From assembly GCA_002712945.1 (NCBI GenBank), contig PAVA01000063.1, forward strand, positions 1 to 15,060: DNA of 15,060 bases. Direction: 5' to 3'. Positions 8,114-15,060 of this stretch are shown piece by piece. Origin of the DNA: Citromicrobium sp. Lineage in GTDB: Bacteria > Pseudomonadota > Alphaproteobacteria > Sphingomonadales > Sphingomonadaceae. The translations under genes were made by a program, and so were the position numbers. Numbering within the stretch: the stretch's first letter is position 1; every line of letters begins with the position of its first letter. The notes under the pieces are model-generated. The model had not been told where the DNA came from. It worked only from the letters and a program-made list of their open reading frames with translations, and made no database searches.

Positions 8114-8146
8114 AAAAACGGCGCGGAAGGTTCCCCTCCCGCGCCG
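8114..8146 (-). terminator. Intrinsic terminator of the TPR gene
   Basis: On the minus strand a 12-bp stem (cggcgcgggagg / ccttccgcgccg, one G-U wobble) closed by a GGAA tetraloop is followed directly by TTTTTC. It lies 26 nt after the stop of the minus-strand TPR gene. Read on the plus strand the same stem has an A-C mismatch and only a weak T-rich tail, so it is a poorer terminator for the NYN gene, though it may act in both directions. Confidence 0.85.
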
Positions 8147-8172
8147 CATTCTTCGCTTGCGCGATGTCCTGA

Positions 8173-9450
8173 CTAGCTGGCGGCCGTCCCGCCACCGGCC
8201 TGCTGCTCGGCATAGGTGGCCCACAGCTTCGCGATGGGCGCGCGGTTGCCCTGCACCTGGCCGAACGTTTCCTGCGCCGCCGCGTAATCGCCGGCCTTGG
8301 CCTGCGCGATACCGAGGCGGGTCAGCGCCGTGTTGCGATCGACATCGGGACGAGTCAGCGCCACTTCGTAGAGCTCTGCAGCCTTCGCCGGCTGCTCGAA
8401 ATTGAGGTAGACGTCGCCCGCGGCCACCGCGAGACTGGCGCTCGCGCCGGAAGCCTTGGCGTCGCTTTCCAGCTCAGGAAGATCGGCGCGCAGACCGGCA
8501 ACCCGCTGCTTCGATTCGCTCACCGCCTCGTCGACGAAGACGTCACCCGACTGCAGCAGACCCGCGCTCAGCCCTTCCTGAGCGACCGCGCCCACTTCGC
8601 CGGGGAGACGACGGAAATTGGCGGCATCGATATAGTCGGTGTAGTCGCGTGCCTCGCGCATTGCGTTGGTCGCCCGCAGCAAACGCAGAAGATCGAGCAT
8701 TTCGGCGTCCGAATACTGGCCGTAGTTGCGCTGGATGGCGATCGCATCGCCCCACGAGGTCGCGCTGGGATAATACTTCGCCAGCAGCAGGCTGAAGTTC
8801 GTCGCATCCTCGTACATGTCGTTGTTGTAGGCGATCGTCAGACCGCGCTTGAGCAGCTTTTCGGCGGGCGCCTCCCCTGCGGCAACCTGATCGTTCACTT
8901 GCGCTGCGACATATTGCAGCCCGCCTGCCGTATCGCCTTCCTGCGCGTAGGTGCTCGCAATGAACTCCTCCGCGTCGGGGACGTCGTAGCCAAGGGCGAT
9001 CGCTTCCTCGATCCGCTCGCGGGCAGCCGGGTAGTCCTTCAGGTTATAGGCCAGCTGCCCAGCGATATAGGTATATTGCGGCAGGGCCTCCTCGGGCACC
9101 TTGCCGCTCCCGATCATCATTTCCATCGCTTCGCGCTGCAGCTCGGTGTTTTCGAGCTTCTGCGCGATGTTGTAGAGCGTGCTGGAATAGGCGAAACGGT
9201 CGTCATCGGTCTTGACGGTTGCTTCGACGGCGCGGGCCTGCTGGAGCAGCGCCTCGTAATCCGGATTCTCCGCCTTCATGGCCTCGTCGACCGGCGCGAA
9301 GGCCTTCACGAAGTCATCGGAATAGTTCGCGCGCTTCTGCGCATAGGCGGGCGTCTCGAACGCGGTCACGCCCAGCGCGCCCACGCTCATCAGCGCAGCT
9401 GCGATCGCAAGCCTCGAAGCAGTGCGGGGGCGTTTTGCGAAAATCGGCAT
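8173..9450 (-). CDS. Exported TPR-repeat protein of unknown function
   Basis: This 425-aa protein has a classical signal peptide: basic start MPIFAKRPR, hydrophobic core about 13-30, and cleavage after AYA at 37. The mature chain is helical with TPR-like repeats. The clearest are about 124-157 (AGQLAYNLKDYPAARERIEEAIALGY) and about 343-400 (with LTRLGIAQAKAGDYAAAQETF). No catalytic motif, lipobox or second membrane segment is visible. TPR proteins of this kind usually scaffold envelope complexes; I cannot name a partner. The ATG at 9450 has a good AGGAGAG ribosome site, and a GC-rich hairpin (9469-9485) lies just upstream of it in the leader. It is a single-gene unit: divergent from gyrA, with its own terminator at 8114-8146. 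Confidence 0.88.
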   Translation of the reverse strand: MPIFAKRPRTASRLAIAAALMSVGALGVTAFETPAYAQKRANYSDDFVKAFAPVDEAMKAENPDYEALLQQARAVEATVKTDDDRFAYSSTLYNIAQKLENTELQREAMEMMIGSGKVPEEALPQYTYIAGQLAYNLKDYPAARERIEEAIALGYDVPDAEEFIASTYAQEGDTAGGLQYVAAQVNDQVAAGEAPAEKLLKRGLTIAYNNDMYEDATNFSLLLAKYYPSATSWGDAIAIQRNYGQYSDAEMLDLLRLLRATNAMREARDYTDYIDAANFRRLPGEVGAVAQEGLSAGLLQSGDVFVDEAVSESKQRVAGLRADLPELESDAKASGASASLAVAAGDVYLNFEQPAKAAELYEVALTRPDVDRNTALTRLGIAQAKAGDYAAAQETFGQVQGNRAPIAKLWATYAEQQAGGGTAAS

Positions 9451-9468
9451 TGGTCTCTCCTGTTCAGC

Positions 9469-9485
9469 GCCGCGCGGGGCGCGGC
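9469..9485 (-). promoter_or_regulatory. GC-rich leader hairpin before the TPR gene
   Basis: A perfect inverted repeat gccgcgc-ggg-gcgcggc lies in the transcribed strand about nine bases upstream of the AGGAG ribosome site of the exported TPR gene. A stable leader hairpin so close to the start can set translation or mRNA stability. Role is inference. Confidence 0.35.
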
Positions 9486-9632
9486 CGTGTGTTTTCGTGT
9501 CTCGTTGAGGATAACGCGCGGCCTATGCGATAGTGCCGCGAGAACGTCCAGATGGTGCCGGTCGCCGGTTGAACACTGGTTGAATGGAAGCGTCCCATAA
9601 AAATACGCCGAAGACCGCCAAAAATGTGGAAA

Positions 9633-9666
9633 AAGAGCGTGTAACAACCCATGTGGGAACGCTCTT
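9633..9666 (+). promoter_or_regulatory. Nested inverted repeat in the gyrA upstream region
   Basis: An outer 8-bp perfect repeat aagagcgt (9633-9640) / acgctctt (9659-9666) encloses an inner palindrome cccatgtggg (9648-9657). In DNA this could extrude as a cruciform, and in RNA fold as a two-part hairpin about 85 nt before the gyrA start. There is no T-run after it, so it is not a terminator. Gyrase genes are often controlled by supercoiling through their promoter DNA, so a cruciform-forming element here would be fitting, but this is inference. Confidence 0.4.
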
Positions 9667-9750
9667 GCTGGCACCCCCTGCAGCTTTCCCCTAGCCTCCC
9701 CCGACTGCGCGCGAGACGCGGCCGAAAAACCTAGATCGAGCGGATTTTTC

Positions 9751-12576
9751 TTGAGCGACGAAACCGACACCCTGCCCCTGCCCAGCCCCATGGGCGAGTA
9801 TGACCGCATCGACATCGTCGATGAGATGAAGACGAGCTATCTCGATTACGCGATGAGCGTGATCGTGAGCCGCGCGCTGCCCGATGTGCGCGACGGGTTG
9901 AAGCCGGTCCATCGCCGGATTCTCTTCGCCAGCCAGGAAGGCGGCTTCGTCGCCGGGCGGCCCTATCGCAAGAGCGCCAAGATCGTCGGCGACGTGATGG
10001 GTAACTACCACCCGCACGGCGACAGCGCGATCTACGACGCGCTCGCGCGTATGACCCAGAGCTGGTCGATGCGAGTGCCGCTGATCGACGGCCAGGGCAA
10101 TTTCGGCTCGATGGACCCCGATCCGCCCGCCTCGATGCGTTATACCGAGGCGCGGCTGGAGAAGGTCGCCAACGCGCTGCTCGACGATCTTGACAAGGAC
10201 ACGGTCGACTTCGCCGAAAACTACGACGGTTCGCGCGAAGAGCCGACCGTCCTGCCCGCCGGCTTCCCCAACCTGCTGGTCAACGGCGCGGGCGGGATCG
10301 CGGTGGGCATGGCCACCAATGTTCCGCCGCATAATCTCGGCGAAGTGATCGACGGCTGCATGGCCTACATGGCCAATCCCGGCATCACGTCGGAAGAGCT
10401 GATCGAGTACATCCCCGGCCCCGATTTCCCCACCGCGCCGCTAATCCTCGGCCAGTCGGGCGCTCGTTCCGCCTACCTGACCGGGCGTGGTTCGATCATG
10501 ATGCGCGCGCGGCACGAGATCGAGACTGGGCGCAACGATCGGCAGAGCATCGTGCTCACCTCGATTCCCTTCCAGGTTGGCAAGAACATGCTGGTCGAGA
10601 AGATCGCTGAGGCCGCGAAGGACAAGCGGATCGAGGGTATCGCCGACATCCGCGACGAAAGTTCGCGCGAAGGCGTGCGCGTGGTCGTGGACCTCAAGCG
10701 CGATGCCTCGCCCGAAGTCGTGCTCAACCAGCTGTGGCGGTATTCGCCGGCACAAGCGAGCTTCCCTGCCAACATGCTCGCGATTCGAGGCGGACGGCCC
10801 GAAGTCTTGTCGCTGCGGGACATCATCCAGGCCTTCATCCAGTTTCGCGAACAGGTCATCACCCGGCGCACCAAGTTCGAGCTGAACAAGGCGCGCGACC
10901 GGGCGCATATCTTGCTCGGCCTGGTGGTCGCGGTGTCCAACCTCGACGAGGTGGTGGCGATCATCCGCGGATCGCCCAACCCCGCCGAAGCGCGCGCCAA
11001 GCTGCTCCGCAAGGAATGGCCGATCGGCGACATCGCGCAATATATCGAGCTGGTCGAAGCGATCGACCTGTCTTCCGAACAGGAAGGCGGCACCTATCGC
11101 CTGTCCGAACGGCAGGTGAAGGCGATCCTCGATCTGCGGCTCCATCGCCTGACCGCGCTCGGCCGCGACGAGATCGGCGACGAGCTGAAGGAACTGGCGA
11201 CGAAGATCGAGGAATACCTCGCCATCCTCGCCGACCGGCGCAAGCTCTACCAGGTCATGCGCGAAGAGCTGGAGGCAATCCGCGAGCAATACGCGACGCC
11301 CCGCATCTCCGAAATCGCGCCTGCATGGGACGGTCTCGAAGACGAAGACCTGATCGAACAGGAAGACATGGTCGTCACCGTCACCCATGGCGGTTACATC
11401 AAGCGCACGCCGCTGCAGGCCTTCCGCGCACAGGCGCGCGGCGGCAAGGGCCGCAGCTCGATGGCCACCAAGGACGAGGATGCGGTGGTCGAGATGTTCG
11501 TCACCAGCACCCACAATCCGGTGCTGTTCTTCACCAATGCGGGCCGGGTCTACCGCCTCAAGGTGTGGAAGCTGCCCGAAGGCGGGCCACAGACCAAGGG
11601 ACGGCCGATGGTCAATCTGCTGCCGCTGGGCGAGGACGAGCGCGTGACCAACGTGCTCCCCCTGCCGCAGGACGAGGCCGAGTGGAGCGAACTCAACATC
11701 GTCTTCGCGACCGAGCAGGGCATGGTCCGTCGTAATTCCATGGATGCCTTCATCAACGTGCCGTCGAACGGCAAATACGCGATGGGCTTTGCCGAGGGCA
11801 GCGGCGACCGGCTGATCGGCGTGCGTCTTCTGAACGAGGAGCAGGAGATCTTCCTCGCCTCCGATGCGGGCAAGGCGATCCGCTTCGCCGCCACCGACGC
11901 GCGCGAAACCAAGAGCCGCACCGGCATCGGCGTGCGCGGCATGAAGCTGAAGCCCGGCGAAAAGGTCGTCAGCCTCGCAGTGCTCGATCCGCTGACCAGC
12001 GACATGGAAACGCGCGAGGCCTACCTGCGTGCGGCGGTGTGGAAGAACAATGGGGCCGAGCACACTCTGCCTGCCGAGCTGGCGCAGGAGATGGAAGAGA
12101 ACGAGGAGTTCATCCTCACCCTCACCGCCAATGGCTACGGCAAGATCTCCTCGGCCTACGAATACCGCACCATCGGGCGTGGCGGGCAGGGCATCGCCAA
12201 TATCGGCGAGCCGAGCAAAGCCGACCGCAACGGCCCCGTGGTCGCGAGCTTCCCCGTGCGCCATGGCATGCAGCTGATGCTGGTGACCGATCAGGCGAAG
12301 CTGATCCGCCTGCCGATCGACTTCCGCCATCTCATCCCCGGCGGGTTCGAGAACCACAAGGGCTGGTCGATCTACGGGCGCGGATCGTCGGGTGTGAAGG
12401 TGTTCGACGTCGCCAAGGGCGAGCATATCGTGGGCGCGGCACGGATCGACGAGGATGCCGACCCCGAGAACCCGGCCGAAGAAGCGATCATGGACGAGCG
12501 GATGGCGCGCGAGGACCAGACGACCACTCCGCACACCACGCTCGACCGCGACGACCCGCCGCCGACGGACGTGTGA
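9751..12576 (+). CDS. gyrA: DNA gyrase subunit A
   Basis: This is the breakage-reunion subunit of type II topoisomerase, which introduces negative supercoils together with GyrB. The 941-aa product has the N-terminal signature [28 protein letters not shown] (29-56), the catalytic tyrosine Y131 with R130 (ASMRYTEAR), and a wild-type quinolone-resistance region ([11 protein letters not shown]92 and D96, equivalent to E. coli S83 and D87). The C-terminal beta-pinwheel (about 535-900) starts with a GyrA-box written QARGGKG (561-567) where the usual form is QRRGGKG. GNFGSMD wording and the GyrA-box mark it as GyrA rather than ParC. A 35-40-residue acidic, disordered tail follows. The start is TTG 9751 behind a weak AGCGGA. 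ATG 9790 is the alternative, but it lacks a ribosome site. No terminator is seen in the 23-nt gap to the convergent neighbour. Confidence 0.95.
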   Translation: MSDETDTLPLPSPMGEYDRIDIVDEMKTSYLDYAMSVIVSRALPDVRDGLKPVHRRILFASQEGGFVAGRPYRKSAKIVGDVMGNYHPHGDSAIYDALARMTQSWSMRVPLIDGQGNFGSMDPDPPASMRYTEARLEKVANALLDDLDKDTVDFAENYDGSREEPTVLPAGFPNLLVNGAGGIAVGMATNVPPHNLGEVIDGCMAYMANPGITSEELIEYIPGPDFPTAPLILGQSGARSAYLTGRGSIMMRARHEIETGRNDRQSIVLTSIPFQVGKNMLVEKIAEAAKDKRIEGIADIRDESSREGVRVVVDLKRDASPEVVLNQLWRYSPAQASFPANMLAIRGGRPEVLSLRDIIQAFIQFREQVITRRTKFELNKARDRAHILLGLVVAVSNLDEVVAIIRGSPNPAEARAKLLRKEWPIGDIAQYIELVEAIDLSSEQEGGTYRLSERQVKAILDLRLHRLTALGRDEIGDELKELATKIEEYLAILADRRKLYQVMREELEAIREQYATPRISEIAPAWDGLEDEDLIEQEDMVVTVTHGGYIKRTPLQAFRAQARGGKGRSSMATKDEDAVVEMFVTSTHNPVLFFTNAGRVYRLKVWKLPEGGPQTKGRPMVNLLPLGEDERVTNVLPLPQDEAEWSELNIVFATEQGMVRRNSMDAFINVPSNGKYAMGFAEGSGDRLIGVRLLNEEQEIFLASDAGKAIRFAATDARETKSRTGIGVRGMKLKPGEKVVSLAVLDPLTSDMETREAYLRAAVWKNNGAEHTLPAELAQEMEENEEFILTLTANGYGKISSAYEYRTIGRGGQGIANIGEPSKADRNGPVVASFPVRHGMQLMLVTDQAKLIRLPIDFRHLIPGGFENHKGWSIYGRGSSGVKVFDVAKGEHIVGAARIDEDADPENPAEEAIMDERMAREDQTTTPHTTLDRDDPPPTDV

Positions 12577-12599
12577 GGTCACTCAAGGCAATTTTCGCG

Positions 12600-13097
12600 T
12601 CAAGATCCGCCTCGGGTATCCCGATGTTCTCGGAGATATGCATTCATCAGTTCAACTAGATGGTCCGGGTCTTCTTCCCACAAGGCAGGAAGAGCACCAT
12701 CCGCGCCAAGCGTCCGATTAAGCTTCATCCAGGCCGTGCGATTTGCTTGCCCGGGCCTGAAATTGAAACCGACCATGCGGGTTCTGGTATGGCCGGTGCG
12801 AACTGCGTGCACAAAAATCTCTTCAACATCCCCCCACGCAACGAAGTGCGGGTAGATTCGTAGGCCGCGGTTCAGAGTGAAACCATCGCGATCAAGCCTC
12901 AACATAAAGGGGCGTATCGAAACGATGAAAAATACGATCGCGCAAAGGCCGAAGAAAATGAGGCCGAACCATGCCCAAAAGGCTGAGGCGTCCGTATCCC
13001 CGACCATCACTATCCCAATCGCAACAAAGGCGAGGGAGCCCGCCAATCCTACAAGGCTTTTGCCCCTTGCGCCCCTGAACTCTCTTGTTTCGAGCAC
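12600..13097 (-). CDS. Two-TM membrane protein with PH-like C-terminal part, unknown function
   Basis: This 165-aa protein has two hydrophobic segments (about 15-33 and 38-61). A soluble region follows with the pattern LRLDRDGFTLNRG...VAWGDVEEIFV (66-96), reminiscent of STM3941-like/PH-type small membrane proteins; that resemblance is from memory of the pattern and is weak. No catalytic motif is seen. The start is GTG 13097, supported by AGGGGAG about seven bases upstream. It follows the YhhN-family gene by 18 nt on the same strand and is probably co-transcribed with it. Its GC content is about 55% by my count over 480 nt, against about 65% around it, and its codon choice is visibly more A/T-tolerant, so it may be acquired or fast-evolving. 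Confidence 0.8.
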   Translation of the reverse strand: MLETREFRGARGKSLVGLAGSLAFVAIGIVMVGDTDASAFWAWFGLIFFGLCAIVFFIVSIRPFMLRLDRDGFTLNRGLRIYPHFVAWGDVEEIFVHAVRTGHTRTRMVGFNFRPGQANRTAWMKLNRTLGADGALPALWEEDPDHLVELMNAYLREHRDTRGGS

Positions 13098-13115
13098 TAG
13101 CGCTCCCCTGGAGTC

Positions 13116-13763
13116 TTATCGCCGGAACCGTCGCAGCGCCTGCACCACGCCGGTCGCGATCAGCAGCTGGCCGCCATAGTAGCAAGGCCAGACGAGCAGG
13201 TCGGGCAGCGGCGCGAGATCGACCGGCCCGAAGCGGCTGAAGATCAGCCAGTCGGACAGGACGAACAGCAGCGCGCCCAACCCCACGCGCCATTGCGGAA
13301 ACAGGCTGAGCCATGCCGCCATCGCCATACCGCCGAGACCGAGGCCGTAGAGACCGATCAGCACATCGCCGCTCAGCCACCACGAGACCAGCGGCACCGC
13401 GAGAAACAGCAGCGCGGTCCCCCAGGTGCGCGCCGTGCCCGGCTCGGGGCGCGGATAGCGGCGGTAGAACAGAATCGCGACGAGGTGGCTGGCTAGGAAG
13501 GCCGCCCCGCCCGCGATCAGCGACAGTTCCAGTGCGGCGTCGCCCAGCGCGCTCAACGCCAGCGCCAGCACGAACAATCCGGCGCGCAGCCCCTTCGTGC
13601 GCTGCGCGGCATAGAGCGCGAGGAAACCCACTGCGGCGGTCTTGATCAGGATCATCCAGATACCGCCGAGCGCGGTCTGCTCGAGCAGCGGGTAGGCAAC
13701 CCCTGCGAGCAGGCTCAGCGCAAGCCAGGGCCGGTGCTGGACGAGGGCGCGGCGACGGGGGAT
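13116..13763 (-). CDS. YhhN-family (lysoplasmalogenase-like) membrane protein, apparent ATC start
   Basis: This multi-pass membrane protein has the YhhN/TMEM86 family marks (numbered from the ATC): ALGDAAL (D75), ASHLVAI (S92-H93), GALLFVLSDWLIF (S170-D171) and PCYYGGQLLI (YYGGQ at 195-199). Family members hydrolyse the vinyl-ether bond of lysoplasmalogens; most bacterial ones are untested. The first ordinary start is ATG 13655 (179 aa), but that cuts off TM1. The frame is open further upstream and encodes RRRALVQHRPWLALSLLAGV, a normal family N-terminus. No ATG, GTG or TTG exists in that stretch. An ATC at 13761-13763 sits exactly seven bases after AGGAG, giving 215 aa, the usual length. A sequencing error or mutation of ATG is the alternative. 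Followed by the low-GC membrane protein gene 18 nt on. Confidence 0.82.
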   Translation of the reverse strand: MPRRRALVQHRPWLALSLLAGVAYPLLEQTALGGIWMILIKTAAVGFLALYAAQRTKGLRAGLFVLALALSALGDAALELSLIAGGAAFLASHLVAILFYRRYPRPEPGTARTWGTALLFLAVPLVSWWLSGDVLIGLYGLGLGGMAMAAWLSLFPQWRVGLGALLFVLSDWLIFSRFGPVDLAPLPDLLVWPCYYGGQLLIATGVVQALRRFRR

Positions 13764-13770
13764 CGGAAAA

Positions 13771-13778
13771 CTCCTCTC
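13771..13778 (-). promoter_or_regulatory. Ribosome binding site deciding the YhhN start
   Basis: GAGAGGAG on the minus strand is the best Shine-Dalgarno in the area and is followed after seven bases by ATC, in frame with the YhhN-family gene. There is no competing ATG, GTG or TTG at a suitable distance in any frame that leads to a sensible protein. Confidence 0.65.
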
Positions 13779-13791
13779 AGGTTCGCAGTTG

Positions 13792-13808
13792 GTTGCATGT
13801 CGCGCAAC
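13792..13808. promoter_or_regulatory. Inverted repeat GTTGC-N7-GCAAC in the YhhN/desaturase divergent gap
   Basis: A perfect 5-bp dyad with a 7-bp spacer (atgtcgc) lies in the 119-nt space between the divergent YhhN-family and desaturase genes. Its position would allow one regulator to act on both. Five-base dyads arise by chance fairly often, so this is tentative. Confidence 0.25.
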
Positions 13809-13882
13809 ATCGATGCGGTGTAAAGCGTTAGGCGATGCGAAAACCGATGCTAGGGTCGTAGCAGGACACAGGGAGTTTCGCG

Positions 13883-14686
13883 ATGGCCGCTACCCGATTT
13901 CCCAAGCATCTTCTGAGAGATGTTCGCTGGCGCGATCTCGTTCCCATGAGCCGGTGCGAAGGGTGCCGCGAATGCACCCTCCCCCTTCCGTGGCTCGGCG
14001 CAAGCTGGCTCGCGGCGGCGTTCCACCTCTGGCCCGTCGCGCTGGTGTGCGCTTTCATGTTCTTCCTTGTCGCGCTGCGCCTCAACCACGAGGCGATCCA
14101 TCACAATCTCGGCTTCGGGCCGCGCGGCCACCATCTGGTGATGCACGCGCTGAGCGTGGTGATGATCGGGTCGAACCACTCGGTCGCGTTCAACCACCTG
14201 CGGCACCACAAGCACCTCGACACGCCGCAGGATATCGAGGGCAAGTGTGGCCACATGGGCCTGTGGCGGGTGCTCGCCTACGGCCCGAAATTCCCGATCG
14301 AGTGCCATCTGGAGACGTGGCGGCGCGGCGGAAAAGTCTGGCGGCGGCGGATGGCGATCGACCTCGCACTCAATTGCGTGCTGCCTGTGGTGGCGCTGAT
14401 CTTCGCGCTCGATTTCCTGTGGTTCCACCTCGCCGCCATGCTCGTGGCGCAAAGCCTGACGGCGCTGTTCGCCGTGTGGATTACGCACCGCGGCGGAAAC
14501 GGACACGCGATGATCGCGCGCACGCAGCGCAGCACGCTCGTCAATTTCGTCAGCTACAACATGTTCTTCCACCTCGAACATCACCTCTTCCCCGGCGTGC
14601 CGACCAAGCGCCTGCCCGAACTGGCCCGACGGCTGGACGAGGCTGCGCCCGAGATCGCGGAAGGCGCCGGCCGCGTGCTCGGCTGA
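13883..14686 (+). CDS. Membrane fatty-acid desaturase family protein
   Basis: This 267-aa integral-membrane di-iron desaturase/hydroxylase-fold protein has three histidine boxes: HEAIHH (69-74), HLRHHKH (105-111) and HLEHH (230-234). Hydrophobic spans at about 36-66, 84-100 and 160-200 give the usual topology with the His boxes on the cytoplasmic side. Such enzymes use O2 and electrons to desaturate or hydroxylate acyl chains or other lipids such as carotenoids; the substrate cannot be told from the sequence. An unusual cysteine cluster C25-x2-C28-x2-C31 stands before the first membrane segment. The ATG 13883 has GGGAG seven bases upstream. It is divergent from the YhhN-family gene and 36 nt before trmFO, with which it could be co-transcribed. 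Confidence 0.88.
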   Translation: MAATRFPKHLLRDVRWRDLVPMSRCEGCRECTLPLPWLGASWLAAAFHLWPVALVCAFMFFLVALRLNHEAIHHNLGFGPRGHHLVMHALSVVMIGSNHSVAFNHLRHHKHLDTPQDIEGKCGHMGLWRVLAYGPKFPIECHLETWRRGGKVWRRRMAIDLALNCVLPVVALIFALDFLWFHLAAMLVAQSLTALFAVWITHRGGNGHAMIARTQRSTLVNFVSYNMFFHLEHHLFPGVPTKRLPELARRLDEAAPEIAEGAGRVLG

Positions 14687-14722
14687 TTGCGATGGCGAGC
14701 CGCAGCGCCTAGGTGCGCAGCG

Positions 14723-15060
14723 ATGGCATATGACGTACACATCATCGGCGGCGGGCTCGCCGGGTCCGAAGCTGCGTGGCAACTCGCGCAGGCAGGGCTG
14801 AAAGTGCGGCTGTCCGAAATGCGCGGGAGCGGCGAGACGACGCCTGCGCACCAGACCGACGGCCTCGCCGAGCTGGTCTGCTCGAACTCCTTCCGCTCCG
14901 ACGACAGCGACAAGAACGCGGTCGGCCTGCTGCATGACGAGATGCGGCGGCTCAACTCCGTCGTGATGGCTGCGGGGGAGAAGGCGCGCGTGCCTGCGGG
15001 CTCGGCCATGGCGGCGGATCGTGACGTGTTCTCCGACGAAGTGCAGCGCACGCTCGCCAA
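14723..15060 (+). CDS. trmFO: TrmFO, folate/FAD-dependent tRNA (m5U54) methyltransferase, N-terminal part
   Basis: This is the first 112 codons of TrmFO; the gene runs off the window. TrmFO methylates U54 in the tRNA T-loop using methylene-tetrahydrofolate and FAD. The visible part begins with the dinucleotide-binding motif [18 protein letters not shown] (5-22) and continues with LSEMR (30-34), [16 protein letters not shown] (45-60) containing the conserved cysteine C53, and the [12 protein letters not shown] segment (68-79). This wording distinguishes it from GidA/MnmG. The ATG 14723 starts the protein directly at the FAD motif, as in the family; the ribosome site (AGGTG) is modest. Confidence 0.95.
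   Translation, partial: MAYDVHIIGGGLAGSEAAWQLAQAGLKVRLSEMRGSGETTPAHQTDGLAELVCSNSFRSDDSDKNAVGLLHDEMRRLNSVVMAAGEKARVPAGSAMAADRDVFSDEVQRTLA

Larger units (their letters stand above)
9451..9750. other. 300-nt divergent intergenic region (TPR gene / gyrA)
   Basis: No gene is seen here. It must carry the promoters of both the exported TPR gene (minus) and gyrA (plus). Recognisable items are a 7-bp GC hairpin at 9469-9485 in the TPR leader, a direct repeat ggttgaa/ggttgaa (9567-9573 and 9578-9584, 11 bp apart, about one helical turn), an AT-rich patch around 9597-9634, and an inverted repeat at 9633-9666. The AT-rich patch downstream of the ttgaat hexamer (9580-9585) is the likeliest gyrA promoter area, but no hexamer pair with normal spacing could be fixed. 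Confidence 0.6.

Noticed and set aside
10441..12582. 713-codon open frame antisense to gyrA
   Set aside because: It mirrors gyrA codon by codon, is rich in H/D/R/L with no domain pattern, and arises because GC-rich codon use keeps an antisense frame free of stops.
12577..12599. Terminator between gyrA and the convergent gene
   Set aside because: No stem-loop with a T-run can be drawn in the 23-nt gap.
13850..14935. 361-codon minus-strand open frame opposite the desaturase
   Set aside because: It is the antisense of a gene with intact His boxes and a good ribosome site; its own translation looks random and His/Arg-rich.

Overview
This looks like chromosomal DNA of a GC-rich alphaproteobacterium, most likely Sphingomonadales and probably an Erythrobacteraceae-type genome. 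That placement is inference. It rests on an overall GC near 65%, the dusB / ntrYX / fused ispDF / cinA / ratA-coq10 / lipA neighbourhood familiar from alphaproteobacteria, a TrmFO-type tRNA methylase, and protein sequences of sphingomonad flavour. No tRNA, rRNA, CRISPR array, insertion sequence or phage gene is visible. The window is almost fully coding.

Layout. Positions 1-2474 (minus) hold the two-component pair ntrY-ntrX, with ntrX cut by the window edge. Behind it on the same strand is dusB (2581-3600). Divergent from dusB runs a tightly coupled plus-strand operon: ispDF, a small secreted protein of unknown function, and a stand-alone CinA C-terminal domain protein (pncC), with each stop codon overlapping the next start. 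It converges on, and overlaps by 40 nt, a minus-strand pair lipA-ratA/coq10. A plus-strand NYN-LOTUS RNA-processing-type protein follows, then a convergent intrinsic terminator and an exported TPR protein on the minus strand. After a 300-nt divergent intergenic region comes gyrA (9751-12576). A convergent minus-strand pair follows: a YhhN/lysoplasmalogenase-family membrane protein, then a low-GC two-TM membrane protein. Last, on the plus strand, are a membrane fatty-acid desaturase and the 5' part of trmFO.

How it fits together. Most of the window is housekeeping: isoprenoid precursor synthesis (IspDF), tRNA dihydrouridine (DusB) and tRNA m5U54 (TrmFO), lipoate synthesis (LipA), quinone-associated START protein (Coq10/RatA), NMN deamidation (PncC) and DNA topology (GyrA). 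NtrYX is a membrane redox/nitrogen sensor system. The lysoplasmalogenase-like protein and the desaturase are divergently arranged and may share a lipid theme.

The points most worth a second look are: (i) the YhhN gene, which appears to start at an ATC codon behind a perfect Shine-Dalgarno sequence; (ii) 22-bp-spaced repeats directly before ntrY, together with the absence of ntrBC between dusB and ntrY; (iii) the secreted four-cysteine protein embedded by translational coupling between ispDF and pncC; (iv) the antisense coding overlap pncC/ratA; (v) the low-GC orphan gene downstream of gyrA. I do not see convincing evidence for a wholly new multi-gene system.
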